From positions 73,455 through 137,454 of the forward strand of contig NZ_BMGA01000005.1 of assembly GCF_014639535.1 (NCBI RefSeq): 64,000 nt of DNA, given 5' to 3'. The notes beneath the pieces were generated by a model, which saw only the letters and a program-made list of their open reading frames with translations, searched no databases and was not told the DNA's origin. Source of the DNA: Flavobacterium palustre. Its GTDB lineage: Bacteria > Bacteroidota > Bacteroidia > Flavobacteriales > Flavobacteriaceae. Each line of letters opens with the position of its first letter. The stretch's first letter is position 1. Of this stretch, positions 26,760 through 39,200 are shown piece after piece. Both the position numbers and the translations under genes were made by a program.

Positions 26760-28892
26760 TTATCTCTTTAATGAAAAATGAGATTTGAATTCTTTCACAA
26801 TATTGTTTTCTACATAATGAATCACAAACCAATAATCATCAGCAGGCATAAAATAACCGTTATAAGTTCCGTTCCATCCTGCTCCACTCGGGCTTATTTG
26901 TTTTAAAAATTTTCCATAACGGTCAAAAATTCGAACGTAAGCATAAGGTTGCGAACTCAACTCTGTAATATTCCATAAATCATTATAACCATCATTATTA
27001 GGAGTAAAATACTTCGGATAATTGACAACCATAATATCCGTTTTAGTAATAGGCGCACTACATTGTGTTTGATCCTGAACAGTTATTGAATGTGTTCCCG
27101 AAGCGACATACTCAAAAACATTAGACACCTGAAAAGGCCCGTCATCCAGTTGATACAAATAATCTCCTCCCGGATTAATCGCAGTAACAGTAATTTTTTG
27201 ATTCTCTGCAAAAGCCTCTGATACCGTCCAGGTAAAATCGACTAAGACATTACTTGGCAAAACTGTAACATCGATAGTTTGCTGAGTGGCACATTGCCCT
27301 GCATCAGGAGTGAAAATATAGGAATCACTATTAAATTCATCAACTACAGCTGGATCCCAAGTTCCTGTAACACCACTAGGTGATGTAGTAGCTAATGTCG
27401 GCGCAGCAGTTCCCGAACAAATAGAAAAATCACTGAAACCGGGATTAATTGGCTGATTAACGGTTATGTTCATTGTTTGTACAGTAGCACATTCATTAGT
27501 ATTAGGAGTAAATACATAAGAAGCACTGGCAAAATTATCTACAGTAGCAGGAAACCAAGTACCGGAAACCCCGTTAGGTGATGTTGTTGTTAATATTGGA
27601 GCAGGATCACCTGCACAAAAAGGAGCTATTTGAGCAAAATTCGTTACCGTCTTCGCAATTATTGTTACACTTAAAGATTGCGGATTGGCACATTGATTCG
27701 GATTTGGAGTAAAAGTATATGTAGTTGTACCTATGGAATTGGTATTAATCATTGAAGGAGACCAAATACCTGTTACTCCAGATGGTGAAGTTGTGTTTAA
27801 AACAGGTGGTGTACTTCCAATACATATTGGAGCAATTGGTGTAAAACCGGGAGTTACAACATTGGGTATAATTGTAATTGTAGCTGTCGTAGGAGTAGCC
27901 ACAACACATTGTCCGGGATTTGGTGTAAAAGTATAAGTAGCAGGTCCTAAAACAGAAGTATCAACCGTAGCAGGGCTCCAGGTTCCTGAAACAGGAGTTG
28001 TATTATTTGAGTTTAACGGCAAAACAGGAGCTGAAGCACCTTGACATACTGTTGCAGGAATAGAACTAAACGTTGGAGTCACTCTTGGAAGTACAGTAAC
28101 ATTCATTGTTTGAGGATTTGCACAAGGAAACGCAATGGAATTAGGAGTAAAAGTATAAGTTACAGTTCCCGGTGTATTAGTATTGATTACTGCCGGTGAC
28201 CAAGTTCCAGATATACTGTTATTTGAAGTTGCCGGTAATGTTGGAGGTGAATCTCCTTGACAAATAGGCGCGATTTGTGTGAAAGTAGGAGTTGCTACAG
28301 TTGCTGAACAAGTTGTCTTACAACTTGCAGTTTCTGGTGTAACGCAAGCTTTAGCACCGACAGCAGATAATGTAAACACTACTGTTTGTCCTTCATTTAA
28401 TCCAGAAACCGTAAAATTAGTTGGTGAAGTAATTGTTCCTGGCGCCTGAGTTACCCCATCAATTGTATAACTATAAGTAAAACTTGTTTGTCCTGTATTG
28501 GCAAAATCAAATTTAATTGAATTAGGAGTAACCGTTTGACAATACAAACTTAATTTCTGATTCACATATACAGTTATTGGAGTCCTAGGCGTACTCTCAA
28601 CAGCTCCAATAATTTGCGTTACATAATAAACTAGTGGACTACCTCCTGTCGCTGCAACATTTGTAGGAGGCGTTGGTGCTGTTGTAGAAAAAGTTCCTCC
28701 AGTTGCAGCTGTGTACCACCTTAATGTACCTCCTCCAGATGGAGTTGCTACCAAAGGGACTGCTGTTTCATTTAAACAATAATATAAAAACGCTGGATTG
28801 GGAGTTGGTGCAGGAGTTTGTGCAAAAGCACTACTACTAAATAATATATTAGCCAGACAAACAAAGACAAATAAAAGTAGATTCTTTTTCAT
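26760..28892 (-). CDS. T9SS type B sorted protein with five Ig-like repeats
   Basis: Surface or secreted protein of 710 residues. A signal peptide (about 1-24, ending AFAQ) is followed by an Ig-like domain (about 35-112; 'YYCLNETAVPLVATPSGGG'), then a fibronectin-like part (113-198). Five tandem repeats of about 67-73 residues span 199 to about 545, each with the pattern 'F..IAPxCxG..xP.L..TSxxGVxGTWSPAxVxT...xYTFTPNxxQCA..QT..VTV'. The C-terminal 85 residues ('PKYFTPNNDGYNDLWNI...VRIFDRYGKFLKQI') form the gliding-motility-associated type B sorting domain recognised by the type IX system. It is Thr/Pro-rich and lysine-poor compared with its neighbours. Probably an adhesin or sheath-like protein. 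Confidence 0.92.
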   Translation of the reverse strand: MKKNLLLFVFVCLANILFSSSAFAQTPAPTPNPAFLYYCLNETAVPLVATPSGGGTLRWYTAATGGTFSTTAPTPPTNVAATGGSPLVYYVTQIIGAVESTPRTPITVYVNQKLSLYCQTVTPNSIKFDFANTGQTSFTYSYTIDGVTQAPGTITSPTNFTVSGLNEGQTVVFTLSAVGAKACVTPETASCKTTCSATVATPTFTQIAPICQGDSPPTLPATSNNSISGTWSPAVINTNTPGTVTYTFTPNSIAFPCANPQTMNVTVLPRVTPTFSSIPATVCQGASAPVLPLNSNNTTPVSGTWSPATVDTSVLGPATYTFTPNPGQCVVATPTTATITIIPNVVTPGFTPIAPICIGSTPPVLNTTSPSGVTGIWSPSMINTNSIGTTTYTFTPNPNQCANPQSLSVTIIAKTVTNFAQIAPFCAGDPAPILTTTSPNGVSGTWFPATVDNFASASYVFTPNTNECATVQTMNITVNQPINPGFSDFSICSGTAAPTLATTSPSGVTGTWDPAVVDEFNSDSYIFTPDAGQCATQQTIDVTVLPSNVLVDFTWTVSEAFAENQKITVTAINPGGDYLYQLDDGPFQVSNVFEYVASGTHSITVQDQTQCSAPITKTDIMVVNYPKYFTPNNDGYNDLWNITELSSQPYAYVRIFDRYGKFLKQISPSGAGWNGTYNGYFMPADDYWFVIHYVENNIVKEFKSHFSLKR

Positions 28893-29208
28893 TGTTCTAA
28901 TTTTTAGAAATAGATTTAAGATTTGGGGGAATCCTATTTTTAGGTAAATATATTAAAAAACCAAGTTTTATTAAAAGGAATTGCGAAATATAAAAGTGAT
29001 TCTAAAAAAACAGCAAATCTATTCCTTTAGGTTTAACTCCTTTATGTTCTACTCGCTTTTTTCTACTAATTCACGAATGAAAAAGAAATTAGTGAATCGT
29101 GGCGATTATTTCACTAATACCTCTGGAGCTTTGCCCCGAGGTAGTTTATTCTCAAAAAAAAAGACCCAGCTAAAAAAGCTGAGTCTTAATTATTAGTATA
29201 AAAGCATC
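28893..29208. other. 316-base gap: eroded repeats, no gene seen
   Basis: The gap lies between the start of the T9SS-substrate gene and the end of secDF, both on the minus strand. It should hold the promoter of the T9SS gene, but I found no clean TAnnTTTG box. It contains an eroded inverted repeat (CTAATTCACGAAT about 29067 and ATTAGTGAATCGTGG about 29090), a second hairpin-like stretch (ACCTCTGGAGC...GCCCCGAGGT, about 29120-29145) and the secDF terminator. A 71-codon plus-strand ORF here has no family features and is not called. Confidence 0.6.
29153..29187 (-). terminator. Rho-independent terminator of secDF
   Basis: AAGACCCAGCT pairs with AGCTGAGTCTT over a 5-base A loop, with one G-T pair on the minus strand, followed there by eight T. 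It lies about 20 bases after the secDF stop codon. Confidence 0.88.
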
Positions 29209-32178
29209 TTAAGCTGCTTCGTGTTGTTTTTCAACAGTAGTCTTCTCTTCTCTTGAAATAGTGTCCACCAATACAGGAGTCGCTATAAACAATGATGAAT
29301 AAGTACCTACAATGATTCCAACAAGCATAGCAAAAATAAATCCTCTGATAGATTCACCTCCAAAAAGGAACATTGTTAGCAAAACTAAAATCATCGTTAA
29401 TGATGTATTCAATGTTCTTGACAAAGTAGTATTAATAGAAGCATTTACAATATCTTCAAAACTTCCTTTACGTTTTCCAAGGATAAACTCTCTGATTCTG
29501 TCAAATACAATTACCGTATCATTCATCGAATAACCAATAACCGTAAGAATAGCGGCAATAAAGTGCTGATCCATTTCCATGTGGAAAGGCATAAATTTAT
29601 AGCATAATGAATAAATACCCAATACAAAGATTACGTCATGCGCAACAGCTGCAATCGCTCCTAATGAATATTGCCATTTACGGAATGAAATCATTAAGTA
29701 TAAGAAAATAACAGCTAAAGCTCCTAAAACTGCCCAATAGGAGTTCGTTTTAATATCTTCTGAGATAGAAGCTCCAACTTTAGAAGCTTGTAAAACTCCC
29801 ACTTTTTTACCATCAAAAGTATTGATAAATTTATCATAAGAAGTATTTGGATAATACTTAGCTAAGGTGTTGTATAATTTTTCGTTTACTTCCTTATCTA
29901 CAGCAATACCATCTTCTTTGATTTTGTATTTAGTAGTAATCTTTAATTGATCATCATCTCCTAAAACTTTAGCTTCAACAGGAGTTCCGAAAGCTGTAGA
30001 TAGCTCTTCTGAGATTACTACCGCATCAACCGGTTTTTCAAATTTAACCTGGAAAGTTCTTCCTCCTACAAAGTCAACTCCCTGATCCAATCCGTTACCG
30101 AAGAAAATAGATACCAAACTCACAATTACTACAATTGAAGAGAATACATAGGTAATTTTCTTAATCTTGATAAAGTCGTAATTAAAATTAGTAAACCAAT
30201 TTTTAGTTGTATTAGTACAGAAAGTCAAATTAGCTTTTCCTACAATATTTTTATCAATAAAAATTCGGGCAATAAAAATAGAAGTAAACAATGATGTAAC
30301 AATACCAATAAGCAATGTCAATGCAAAACCTTTAATAGGTCCTGTTCCAAAAATAAACAAGATAGCACCAGTTAAAACGTGAGTAACGTTAGCATCAATA
30401 ATAGAACGCATAGCACCATGCCATCCATAAGATGAAGTTACGGCTTCTAATAAAGATTTACCATCACGCAATTCTTCTTTTGCTCTTTCATAAATAATAA
30501 TGTTAGCATCTACCGCTGTACCTAATGTTAATACAATACCTGCAATACCCGGTAATGTTAACACAAAACCAAAACTTGCCATGATACCAAATAAGAACAA
30601 TAAGTTCAATAATAATGCAAGATTAGCATACCAACCTGCTCTGCCATAATAAAATATCATCCATAAACACACTAAAACAAATCCTACTATTGACGACATC
30701 ATACCTGCGTCGATAGAAGCTTGTCCTAAAGATGGTCCTACAACAGTAGATTGAACGATATCTGCCGAAGCCGGTAATTTACCTGCATTCAACACATTAG
30801 CTAAATCCTGAGTTTCAGTAATATCAAATGAACCTGTAATTTCAGATCTTCCTCCGGAGATAGGTCCGCTGGAAACTCCAGGTGCCGAATACACCACATT
30901 ATCTAAAACAATAGCAATATTTGTTTTTTGAGTATAAGCTCTGCCTGTTAATTCTTCCCAAGCTTTAGCTCCCTGTCCGTTCATTTGCATAGAAACTGCC
31001 GGTTTACCCATTTGGTCAAAAGTATCTTTTGCATCTGTAACCACAGCACCAAGCATAGCCGGTGTGTTGTCTCTGTTACCTCTTAAAGCATATAATTCAA
31101 CAGCTTCAACTTCTTTTTCTTTAGCATCTTTAAGCTTCGTTACTTTTCCCCAAACAAATTTTGCATAACGCTGGTCTGGTGATAACAAAACTCTGATATC
31201 TGCTCTTTTCAAATAACCATTAATCACAGCAGTATCTTTAGGAGCATACAATCCTAAACCGCCTCCACTTTGAGATAACATTTTATCAAACAGTGGATTA
31301 TTTCCTTTCTTAGTATCAGTAGAATCTTTAGTGTCAGTCAACAATGCACTTAATGAATCCTTAACTACTGCTTTTTTCTCAACTTTAGCAACTTCTGTTT
31401 TCTTCAATGCCTCATTAGCAGCCATTAAAAAGTTACCTATTTCTTCAACTTTATAAGTTTCCCAAAATTCAAGTTGCGCTTTTCCTCCTAATAGTTTTTT
31501 AATTCTATCTACATCTTTAGCTCCCGGAAGTTCTACAAGAATTCTTCCTGTTTCTCCTAATTTTTGGATATTAGGTTGTGTAACACCAAATTTATCAATA
31601 CGCTCTCTTAATACTTTGTAAGCACTTTCTATAGATTCATCAACTTTTCTTTTGATTACTTTTTGAACCTGAGCATCTGTCATTTGAAAATCAACACCAC
31701 CTTCTCCCTGCATACTTCTGTTAGCAAAAATATCAGGCGAAGCTAATTTTACAGTTCCTTTTGAATTAGCTTCAAAAGCTTCGAAGAACTTGTCTAAATA
31801 CGTTTTGTTTCCTTGCGTATTTGCAGTTGCATCAGCTAATGACTTATTAAATACAGGATTTTTAGAATTATTAGATAATCCTTTTAAAACATCTTTTATA
31901 GAAATTTGAAGAATAACGTTGATTCCTCCTTCTAAGTCAAGACCTTTATTTAATTGTTTATTTTTTACTTCATCATAAGTAAATTCTGTAAAACCAAGAT
32001 TCAACACACTTTCTTTCCCGATAGAATCCAAATATTTTAACTCTTTATCAGGATTGTCTCCTGCAAAAGCCTTAGCATCACTTTTGACATTATTGGCCAC
32101 AAAAGTGAAAGAGAGTTGGTAAATACTTACCAATGCAAATAGAATTGCGAAAAATTTAATAAGTCCTTTATTCTGCAT
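29209..32178 (-). CDS. secDF: Fused protein translocase SecDF
   Basis: Inner-membrane motor of 989 residues that uses the proton gradient to help the Sec translocon finish protein export. SecD and SecF are fused, as is usual in Bacteroidota. The SecD half has an N-terminal TM, 'LNKGLDLEGGINVILQISI', a large periplasmic P1 region (to about 480) and a TM block with 'GTAVDANIIIYERAKEEL'. The SecF half has 'GLDQGVDFVGGRTFQVKF' and 'VIGYSMNDTVIVFDRIRE'. About twelve TM helices are visible. A poorly conserved Lys/Asp/Ser-rich insert lies near residues 255-305. A promoter with both boxes lies about 125 bases upstream, leaving a long leader. Confidence 0.97.
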   Translation of the reverse strand: MQNKGLIKFFAILFALVSIYQLSFTFVANNVKSDAKAFAGDNPDKELKYLDSIGKESVLNLGFTEFTYDEVKNKQLNKGLDLEGGINVILQISIKDVLKGLSNNSKNPVFNKSLADATANTQGNKTYLDKFFEAFEANSKGTVKLASPDIFANRSMQGEGGVDFQMTDAQVQKVIKRKVDESIESAYKVLRERIDKFGVTQPNIQKLGETGRILVELPGAKDVDRIKKLLGGKAQLEFWETYKVEEIGNFLMAANEALKKTEVAKVEKKAVVKDSLSALLTDTKDSTDTKKGNNPLFDKMLSQSGGGLGLYAPKDTAVINGYLKRADIRVLLSPDQRYAKFVWGKVTKLKDAKEKEVEAVELYALRGNRDNTPAMLGAVVTDAKDTFDQMGKPAVSMQMNGQGAKAWEELTGRAYTQKTNIAIVLDNVVYSAPGVSSGPISGGRSEITGSFDITETQDLANVLNAGKLPASADIVQSTVVGPSLGQASIDAGMMSSIVGFVLVCLWMIFYYGRAGWYANLALLLNLLFLFGIMASFGFVLTLPGIAGIVLTLGTAVDANIIIYERAKEELRDGKSLLEAVTSSYGWHGAMRSIIDANVTHVLTGAILFIFGTGPIKGFALTLLIGIVTSLFTSIFIARIFIDKNIVGKANLTFCTNTTKNWFTNFNYDFIKIKKITYVFSSIVVIVSLVSIFFGNGLDQGVDFVGGRTFQVKFEKPVDAVVISEELSTAFGTPVEAKVLGDDDQLKITTKYKIKEDGIAVDKEVNEKLYNTLAKYYPNTSYDKFINTFDGKKVGVLQASKVGASISEDIKTNSYWAVLGALAVIFLYLMISFRKWQYSLGAIAAVAHDVIFVLGIYSLCYKFMPFHMEMDQHFIAAILTVIGYSMNDTVIVFDRIREFILGKRKGSFEDIVNASINTTLSRTLNTSLTMILVLLTMFLFGGESIRGFIFAMLVGIIVGTYSSLFIATPVLVDTISREEKTTVEKQHEAA

Positions 32179-32302
32179 TATTACTAAAAATTAATTATTT
32201 TAAATTTATTATTTTGTGTTAAAACCTTATAAACAACACCTTAGCTCCTATTTATTCAAAATCAAAAAACTACAAAAGCTAACTATCTTTTTTTAAACCG
32301 AG

Positions 32303-32333
32303 CAAATATATAATTCTGGTTAAGATTAACCAA
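32303..32333 (-). promoter_or_regulatory. secDF promoter (-33 TTG, -7 TATATTTG)
   Basis: Read on the minus strand, TTG (32333-32331) and TATATTTG (32310-32303) are 20 bases apart, matching the Bacteroidota consensus. Transcription should begin near 32296, giving an untranslated leader of about 115-120 bases before the secDF ATG. Confidence 0.6.
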
Positions 32334-32353
32334 TTTATTTATGAATTAATCTC

Positions 32354-32381
32354 AAAAAAAAGACTGCAAAATTGCAGTCTT
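32354..32381 (-). terminator. Rho-independent terminator of mdh
   Basis: AAGACTGCAA (32360-32369) pairs with TTGCAGTCTT (32372-32381); the minus strand then reads a run of T. It lies 22 bases after the mdh stop codon. Confidence 0.9.
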
Positions 32382-32402
32382 CACTTTATATGTGAAAAAA
32401 AC

Positions 32403-33338
32403 TTAAGCTAAAATCGTTTTCAAAGCATCATTCATTGCTCTAACCGCATCAGCACTTTTTGCAAATAAGGCTTTTTCATTGTCGTTTAATTGAATATCGA
32501 GAATCTCCTCAACACCATTTTTACCGATAATACAAGGCACTCCTATACAAATATCGTTCTGACCGTATTCACCTTCAACATACACAGAACAGGCAATCAT
32601 TCTTTTTTGGTCATTCAAAATACTGTCAACCAAAAAAGCAACTGAAGCTCCGGGCGCATACCAGGCTGATGTTCCTAAAAGCCCTGTAAGAGTTGCACCT
32701 CCTACCATAGTATCAGCAGCAACTTTTTGTAAAACCTCCTCTGATAGAAATTGCGAAACCGGAATTCCATTATAAGAAGCCAAACGTGTTAACGGAATCA
32801 TCGTAGTATCACCATGACCTCCAATTACCATTCCTGACACATCATTTGCCGGTTTATCCAAAGCTAAAGACAAATAAGTTCTGAAACGGGAACTATCTAA
32901 AATCCCCCCCATACCTATAATCCTGTTCTTCGGCAAACCTGTGGATTTTAATGCCAAATACGTCATCGTATCCATTGGATTCGAAACCATAACAATAATG
33001 GTCTCCGGAGAATATTTTAAAATATTTTCAACAACCGATTTTACTATTCCTGCATTAATTCCTATCAATTCCTCACGAGTCATTCCCGGTTTTCTGGGAA
33101 TCCCTGAAGTCACCACCACCACATCACTATTGGCCGTTTTTGAATAATCATTGGTAACTCCTATCACTCGGGTATTAAATCCTGTATCGGTAGCACATTG
33201 CATAATATCCAAAGCTTTCCCTTCGGCAAAACCTTCTTTGATATCTAATAATACCACTTCACTGGCAATTCCTCTATAAGAAATAACATCTGCACAGGTT
33301 GCTCCTACGTTTCCTGCTCCTACAATAGTAACTTTCAT
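32403..33338 (-). CDS. mdh: Malate dehydrogenase
   Basis: NAD-dependent enzyme of the TCA cycle that interconverts malate and oxaloacetate; cytoplasmic, 311 residues. The dinucleotide motif is GAGNVGATCA (about 7-16), the dinucleotide-specifying acidic residue ends the second strand ('VVLLDIKEG'), the substrate arginines are in 'SGIPRKPGMTREEL', and the catalytic histidine is in 'GGHGDTTMIPL'. It belongs to the LDH-like MDH group. It is the only metabolic gene between secDF and gyrB on this strand, with its own terminator. No promoter box was clear in the 90-base gap upstream. Confidence 0.97.
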   Translation of the reverse strand: MKVTIVGAGNVGATCADVISYRGIASEVVLLDIKEGFAEGKALDIMQCATDTGFNTRVIGVTNDYSKTANSDVVVVTSGIPRKPGMTREELIGINAGIVKSVVENILKYSPETIIVMVSNPMDTMTYLALKSTGLPKNRIIGMGGILDSSRFRTYLSLALDKPANDVSGMVIGGHGDTTMIPLTRLASYNGIPVSQFLSEEVLQKVAADTMVGGATLTGLLGTSAWYAPGASVAFLVDSILNDQKRMIACSVYVEGEYGQNDICIGVPCIIGKNGVEEILDIQLNDNEKALFAKSADAVRAMNDALKTILA

Positions 33339-33428
33339 ATTTTAATGTTTATTCGGTTAAGTAAAAAATTGGTTAACTCCCGCTAATCTACAATTTATTG
33401 CTTAAAATAACCACCGAATAAACTTTTT

Positions 33429-35456
<2,028 letters not shown>

Positions 35457-35613
35457 TTAAGTTATCAACAAAAAATGTCAATTTCAACAAGAAAAATCAA
35501 TTTCGACAACAATATCAAAATTCAAAATACCAATAGCAATTTCAAGACTACTAAAAACTAATTTCGAAATTTTAAAATCGATATTCAGCTGAATATTTCA
35601 AACAAATTAATAT

Positions 35614-35644
35614 TTGTCATTACTGCTAACTGTTTGTACTTTTG
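35614..35644 (+). promoter_or_regulatory. Promoter (-33 TTG, -7 TACTTTTG) abutting a start codon
   Basis: TTG at 35614-35616 and TACTTTTG at 35637-35644 are 20 bases apart. The -7 box ends five bases before the ATG of the SPOUT methyltransferase gene, so the transcript would have no or almost no leader. Confidence 0.6.
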
Positions 35645-35649
35645 CCTTT

Positions 35650-36108
35650 ATGAATGACAATTTTACAACTGAATTTTTCGGCATAGGAATACAAAACGGA
35701 AAAACCCCTGAAAACTTAGGCGTATTATGGCGATCAGCGCAAAACCTGGGCGCCAGTTTTATTTTTACTATCGGAAACCGATACGCCAAACAAGCCTGCG
35801 ACACGCACAATGCCGTAAAATCGATGCCTTATTTCCATTACGAGACTTTTGAAGATTTTTTCAAAAACCTGCCTAAAGGCGCACGTTTGGTTGGCGTTGA
35901 ATTAGATGACAGAGCAGAAGATTTAGAAACTTTCGAACACCCAAGACGTTGTCTTTATTTATTAGGCGCCGAAGATAATGGTCTTTCGAAAAAAGCGATT
36001 GAAAAATGCCATTATTTGGTAAAATTCAAATCCGAAAAAAGCCTGAATGTATCAGTTGCAGGAAGCATTGTTCTTTACGACAGAGGTCGCAATAAACCAC
36101 GATCATAA
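35650..36108 (+). CDS. Small SPOUT (TrmH-family) RNA methyltransferase
   Basis: RNA 2'-O-ribose methyltransferase-type protein of 152 residues. Knot motifs are seen in order: 'TPENLGVLWRSAQNLGASFIFTIG', 'RCLYLLGAEDNGLSKKAIEKC' and 'SLNVSVAGSIVLYDR'. The small size without an extra RNA-binding domain is like TrmL, which modifies the wobble position of some tRNAs, but TrmL identity cannot be shown and rRNA is also possible. The start was moved twelve codons in from the longest frame, because the upstream part contains the promoter's -7 box. It converges on the gatB::aspS gene and ends in a shared hairpin. Confidence 0.9.
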   Translation: MNDNFTTEFFGIGIQNGKTPENLGVLWRSAQNLGASFIFTIGNRYAKQACDTHNAVKSMPYFHYETFEDFFKNLPKGARLVGVELDDRAEDLETFEHPRRCLYLLGAEDNGLSKKAIEKCHYLVKFKSEKSLNVSVAGSIVLYDRGRNKPRS

Positions 36109-36172
36109 AATTTAGCTGCAATAGCAATTTCAAAAATAAATTTCAATTTTAAACCCAAACTTTTATAAAACA

Positions 36173-36217
36173 CAAATTTCCAAAACAAACATTTAAAAAT
36201 GCTGTTTTGGAAATTTG
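36173..36217. terminator. Bidirectional hairpin terminator
   Basis: A perfect 15-bp stem, CAAATTTCCAAAACA (36173-36187) with TGTTTTGGAAATTTG (36203-36217), has a 15-base loop that can itself pair. It lies between the convergent methyltransferase and gatB::aspS genes. The T-rich tract after it on the plus strand is less regular than usual. Confidence 0.7.
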
Positions 36218-36242
36218 AATTTGCAATTGAGATTGATTTTTG

Positions 36243-39200
36243 TTATTTAATAATCCTCACATTCATCTCCTCTACCTTTTTATCAGATAAAGCAGATGGA
36301 GCTCCGAATAATAAATCATCACTCGTTCCTGTTTTAGGGAAAGCCATTACCTCTCTGATAGAAGCTTTTTTCTCTAAAATCATCATCAAACGGTCAATTC
36401 CCCAGGCAATTCCTCCGTGCGGCGGTGCTCCGTATTGGAAAGCTTTATACATCGTTCCAACACTCTTAATCATCTCTTCTTTATTGTAACCCATATTTCT
36501 ATAAGTTGCTTCCAGAATTTCCGATTTATGTGCACGAACGGATCCTCCTCCAATTTCGTAACCGTTTAAGATAATATCATATTGTTGCGCAATGATAGTT
36601 CCGATTTCCTCTTCTTTACCATCCATGTGTTTTTGCAAATCATAAACAGCAGGCATCGAGAACGGATTATGTGTAAATGTCCATCTTCCTTCATCGGTTT
36701 TTTCAAACATTGGAAAATCAACTACCCAGGCCGGACGCAATTCCTTCGGATTAATCAAATGTAACATTCTGCCCAGTTCCTGACGCACTGCATCCAAAGC
36801 CTTATTTGCCGTAGCATAATCGGCTGCTGAGAAGAACACAATATCACCTATTTGAGCATTTGCTGCCTTTATAATTCCAGCTGCAATTTTTTCTCCTAAG
36901 AATTTAATAATCGGCGATTGCAATTCATCTTCATTCACAATGATATAAGCCAAACCACCCAAACCATTTTGCTGGGCTATAGCCGTTAGAGCCTCTATTT
37001 GTCCTTTAGAAATACGCTTGTTTCCTTGTTCCTGAGCCGAAACTTTGATACATTTTACAATTCCGCCTTCTTCAATTGGCTTAGAGAAAACCTGAAAAGT
37101 AGTATCTTTTACAATTTCTGTAATATCCTGCATTTTCAAACCAAAACGCAAATCAGGTCGGTCACAACCATAATAATCCATAGCTTCTTTGTACGTCAGC
37201 ACTTCAAACGGACGTAAAATCCACTTATTACCATATACTTTTTTAACTATCTCATTGAACAATTTGGTATTCAAATCAATAATTTGCTGCATGCTTGCAT
37301 AAGCCATTTCCATATCCAGCTGCGTGAACTCAGGCTGACGATCCCCACGGGAATCCTCATCTCTAAAACAACGCGCTACCTGGAAATATTTCTCATAACC
37401 GCTCACCATCAACATTTGCTTGAACTGCTGTGGCGCTTGTGGCAATGTATAAAAGAAACCGGCTTGTTTACGACTAGGAACAATAAATTCACGTGCTCCC
37501 TCATCGGTTCCGGCACTTAAAATAGGTGTTTCTATTTCTAAAAACTCTTCACCATCCAAAATATCGCGGATTAATTTAATCACCTTATGACGATTAACAA
37601 TCGCACGACGCACTTCGTCATTTCTATGATCTAAGAACTTGTATTGAAAACGAGTAGCTTCGTTAGTTTTTGCAGCTCTTTTAATTTCAAATGGCAAAGT
37701 TTTAGACAGGTTTAATATCTCTAATTCCGATGTTTCCAATTCGATTTTACCCGTACGCAATCCGGCATTAAAATCATCTTCGTTACGACCAACTACGATA
37801 CCTTTTACCGAAATAACCGATTCCGGTTTTAACTTTACCAATTCGTCGATATTAGGGAAAGATTCCCTGCTGATACGAACCTGAAATACTTCATAACTCG
37901 AATCACGCAAATCAATAAACATCAACTCTCCGTGGTCACGCACACTGGCAACCCAACCGGAAAGCATTACCTCCTGACTAACACTTTCTTCAGATAATTG
38001 CGAAATTTTATGTGTTCTGTAGGTATCTTTTACAACAATAGGAATTTCAGGAAGCACTTCTTCCTGAGCTTCTTTTGATTCGGCAATTGCTTCTTTTGAA
38101 ACTTTTTCCTGAGATTCTTTATTTTCTACAAGAGTATCAGCTCCTAATTTATCTAAAATAATCTGACGGATTACTTTTCCGTTTGCTCCTTTTCCGATAA
38201 TCCCAAGAACTTTACCAACTAAAATCCCGGCTTTCCCTTGATCTCCGGCAGCAATGTCTTTAGCAACAGCTTCATTTTCGGCAATTACTTTAGAAATTAC
38301 TTCCTGGATTTTGTCTTCCGAAATGGTATTTTCTTCGAAATACTTATTGTAGTCAAAATTTTGATCTTTTAAATAACCTGCAATAGCATTTTGAACTAAA
38401 ACTGCCGTGATTTTTTCAGCTTTGAACAACACAAAAATGGTTACTAAATGCTCAATATTATGGATTTTAGCATAATCTTCGGCCTTAACATTATTAGCCA
38501 AAGTTTTAGCAACAAACGAAGGATCGTTAATTTCGTTATTTAAAGTAACAAATGTTCTGGAACGCAAAGCATCTGCTGTAAAGAACTTAGCATCCTGAGG
38601 CAAAACACCTCCGTTAATCAATATCGATTCAACAGCATAAGGCAAAGCGCTTGCATCCACCTTAATAGCTTCAATCTCCGCTTTAATATTTACAAAAGGT
38701 AAATCCGGCTCAGAAATGAAACGGTAATCCGCTTCAAATTCTTTTTTACGCATAGTTTTGGTCTGCTTTAATTCAGCATCCCACAACACAGTCGTTTGAT
38801 CAGGACGAAACTCTTTGTGCTCAACAAAATAATTAAACTGCTTCTCTACCTCTTCTTTCAGAGCTTCCACCATAAACTTAAACGAGTTCAGGTTTTTGAT
38901 TTCCGTTCTTGGATTCAAGTCGTTACTGTCTTTTTTACGCAAAGACACCGAAACATCCGATTTGAATTCTCCTTTTTCCAAATTCGCTTCAGAGATTCCT
39001 AAGTTCTGAACAATACGCTGAATATACTGCGCATAAGTCGAAGCATCTTCGATATTACGGATACAAGGCTCGGTAACAATCTCAATCAATGGTACACCGG
39101 CTTTGTTAAAATCGACTAACGAAATTTTCTTTTCGTGCATCAATTTTGCAGCGTCTTCCTCAATATGAACCTGCGTTAAATTTACGGTAAATTGTGTACC

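Noticed and set aside
28981-29196. 71-codon plus-strand ORF between the T9SS gene and secDF
   Set aside because: No ATG at the start, no family features, overlaps eroded repeats and the secDF terminator.
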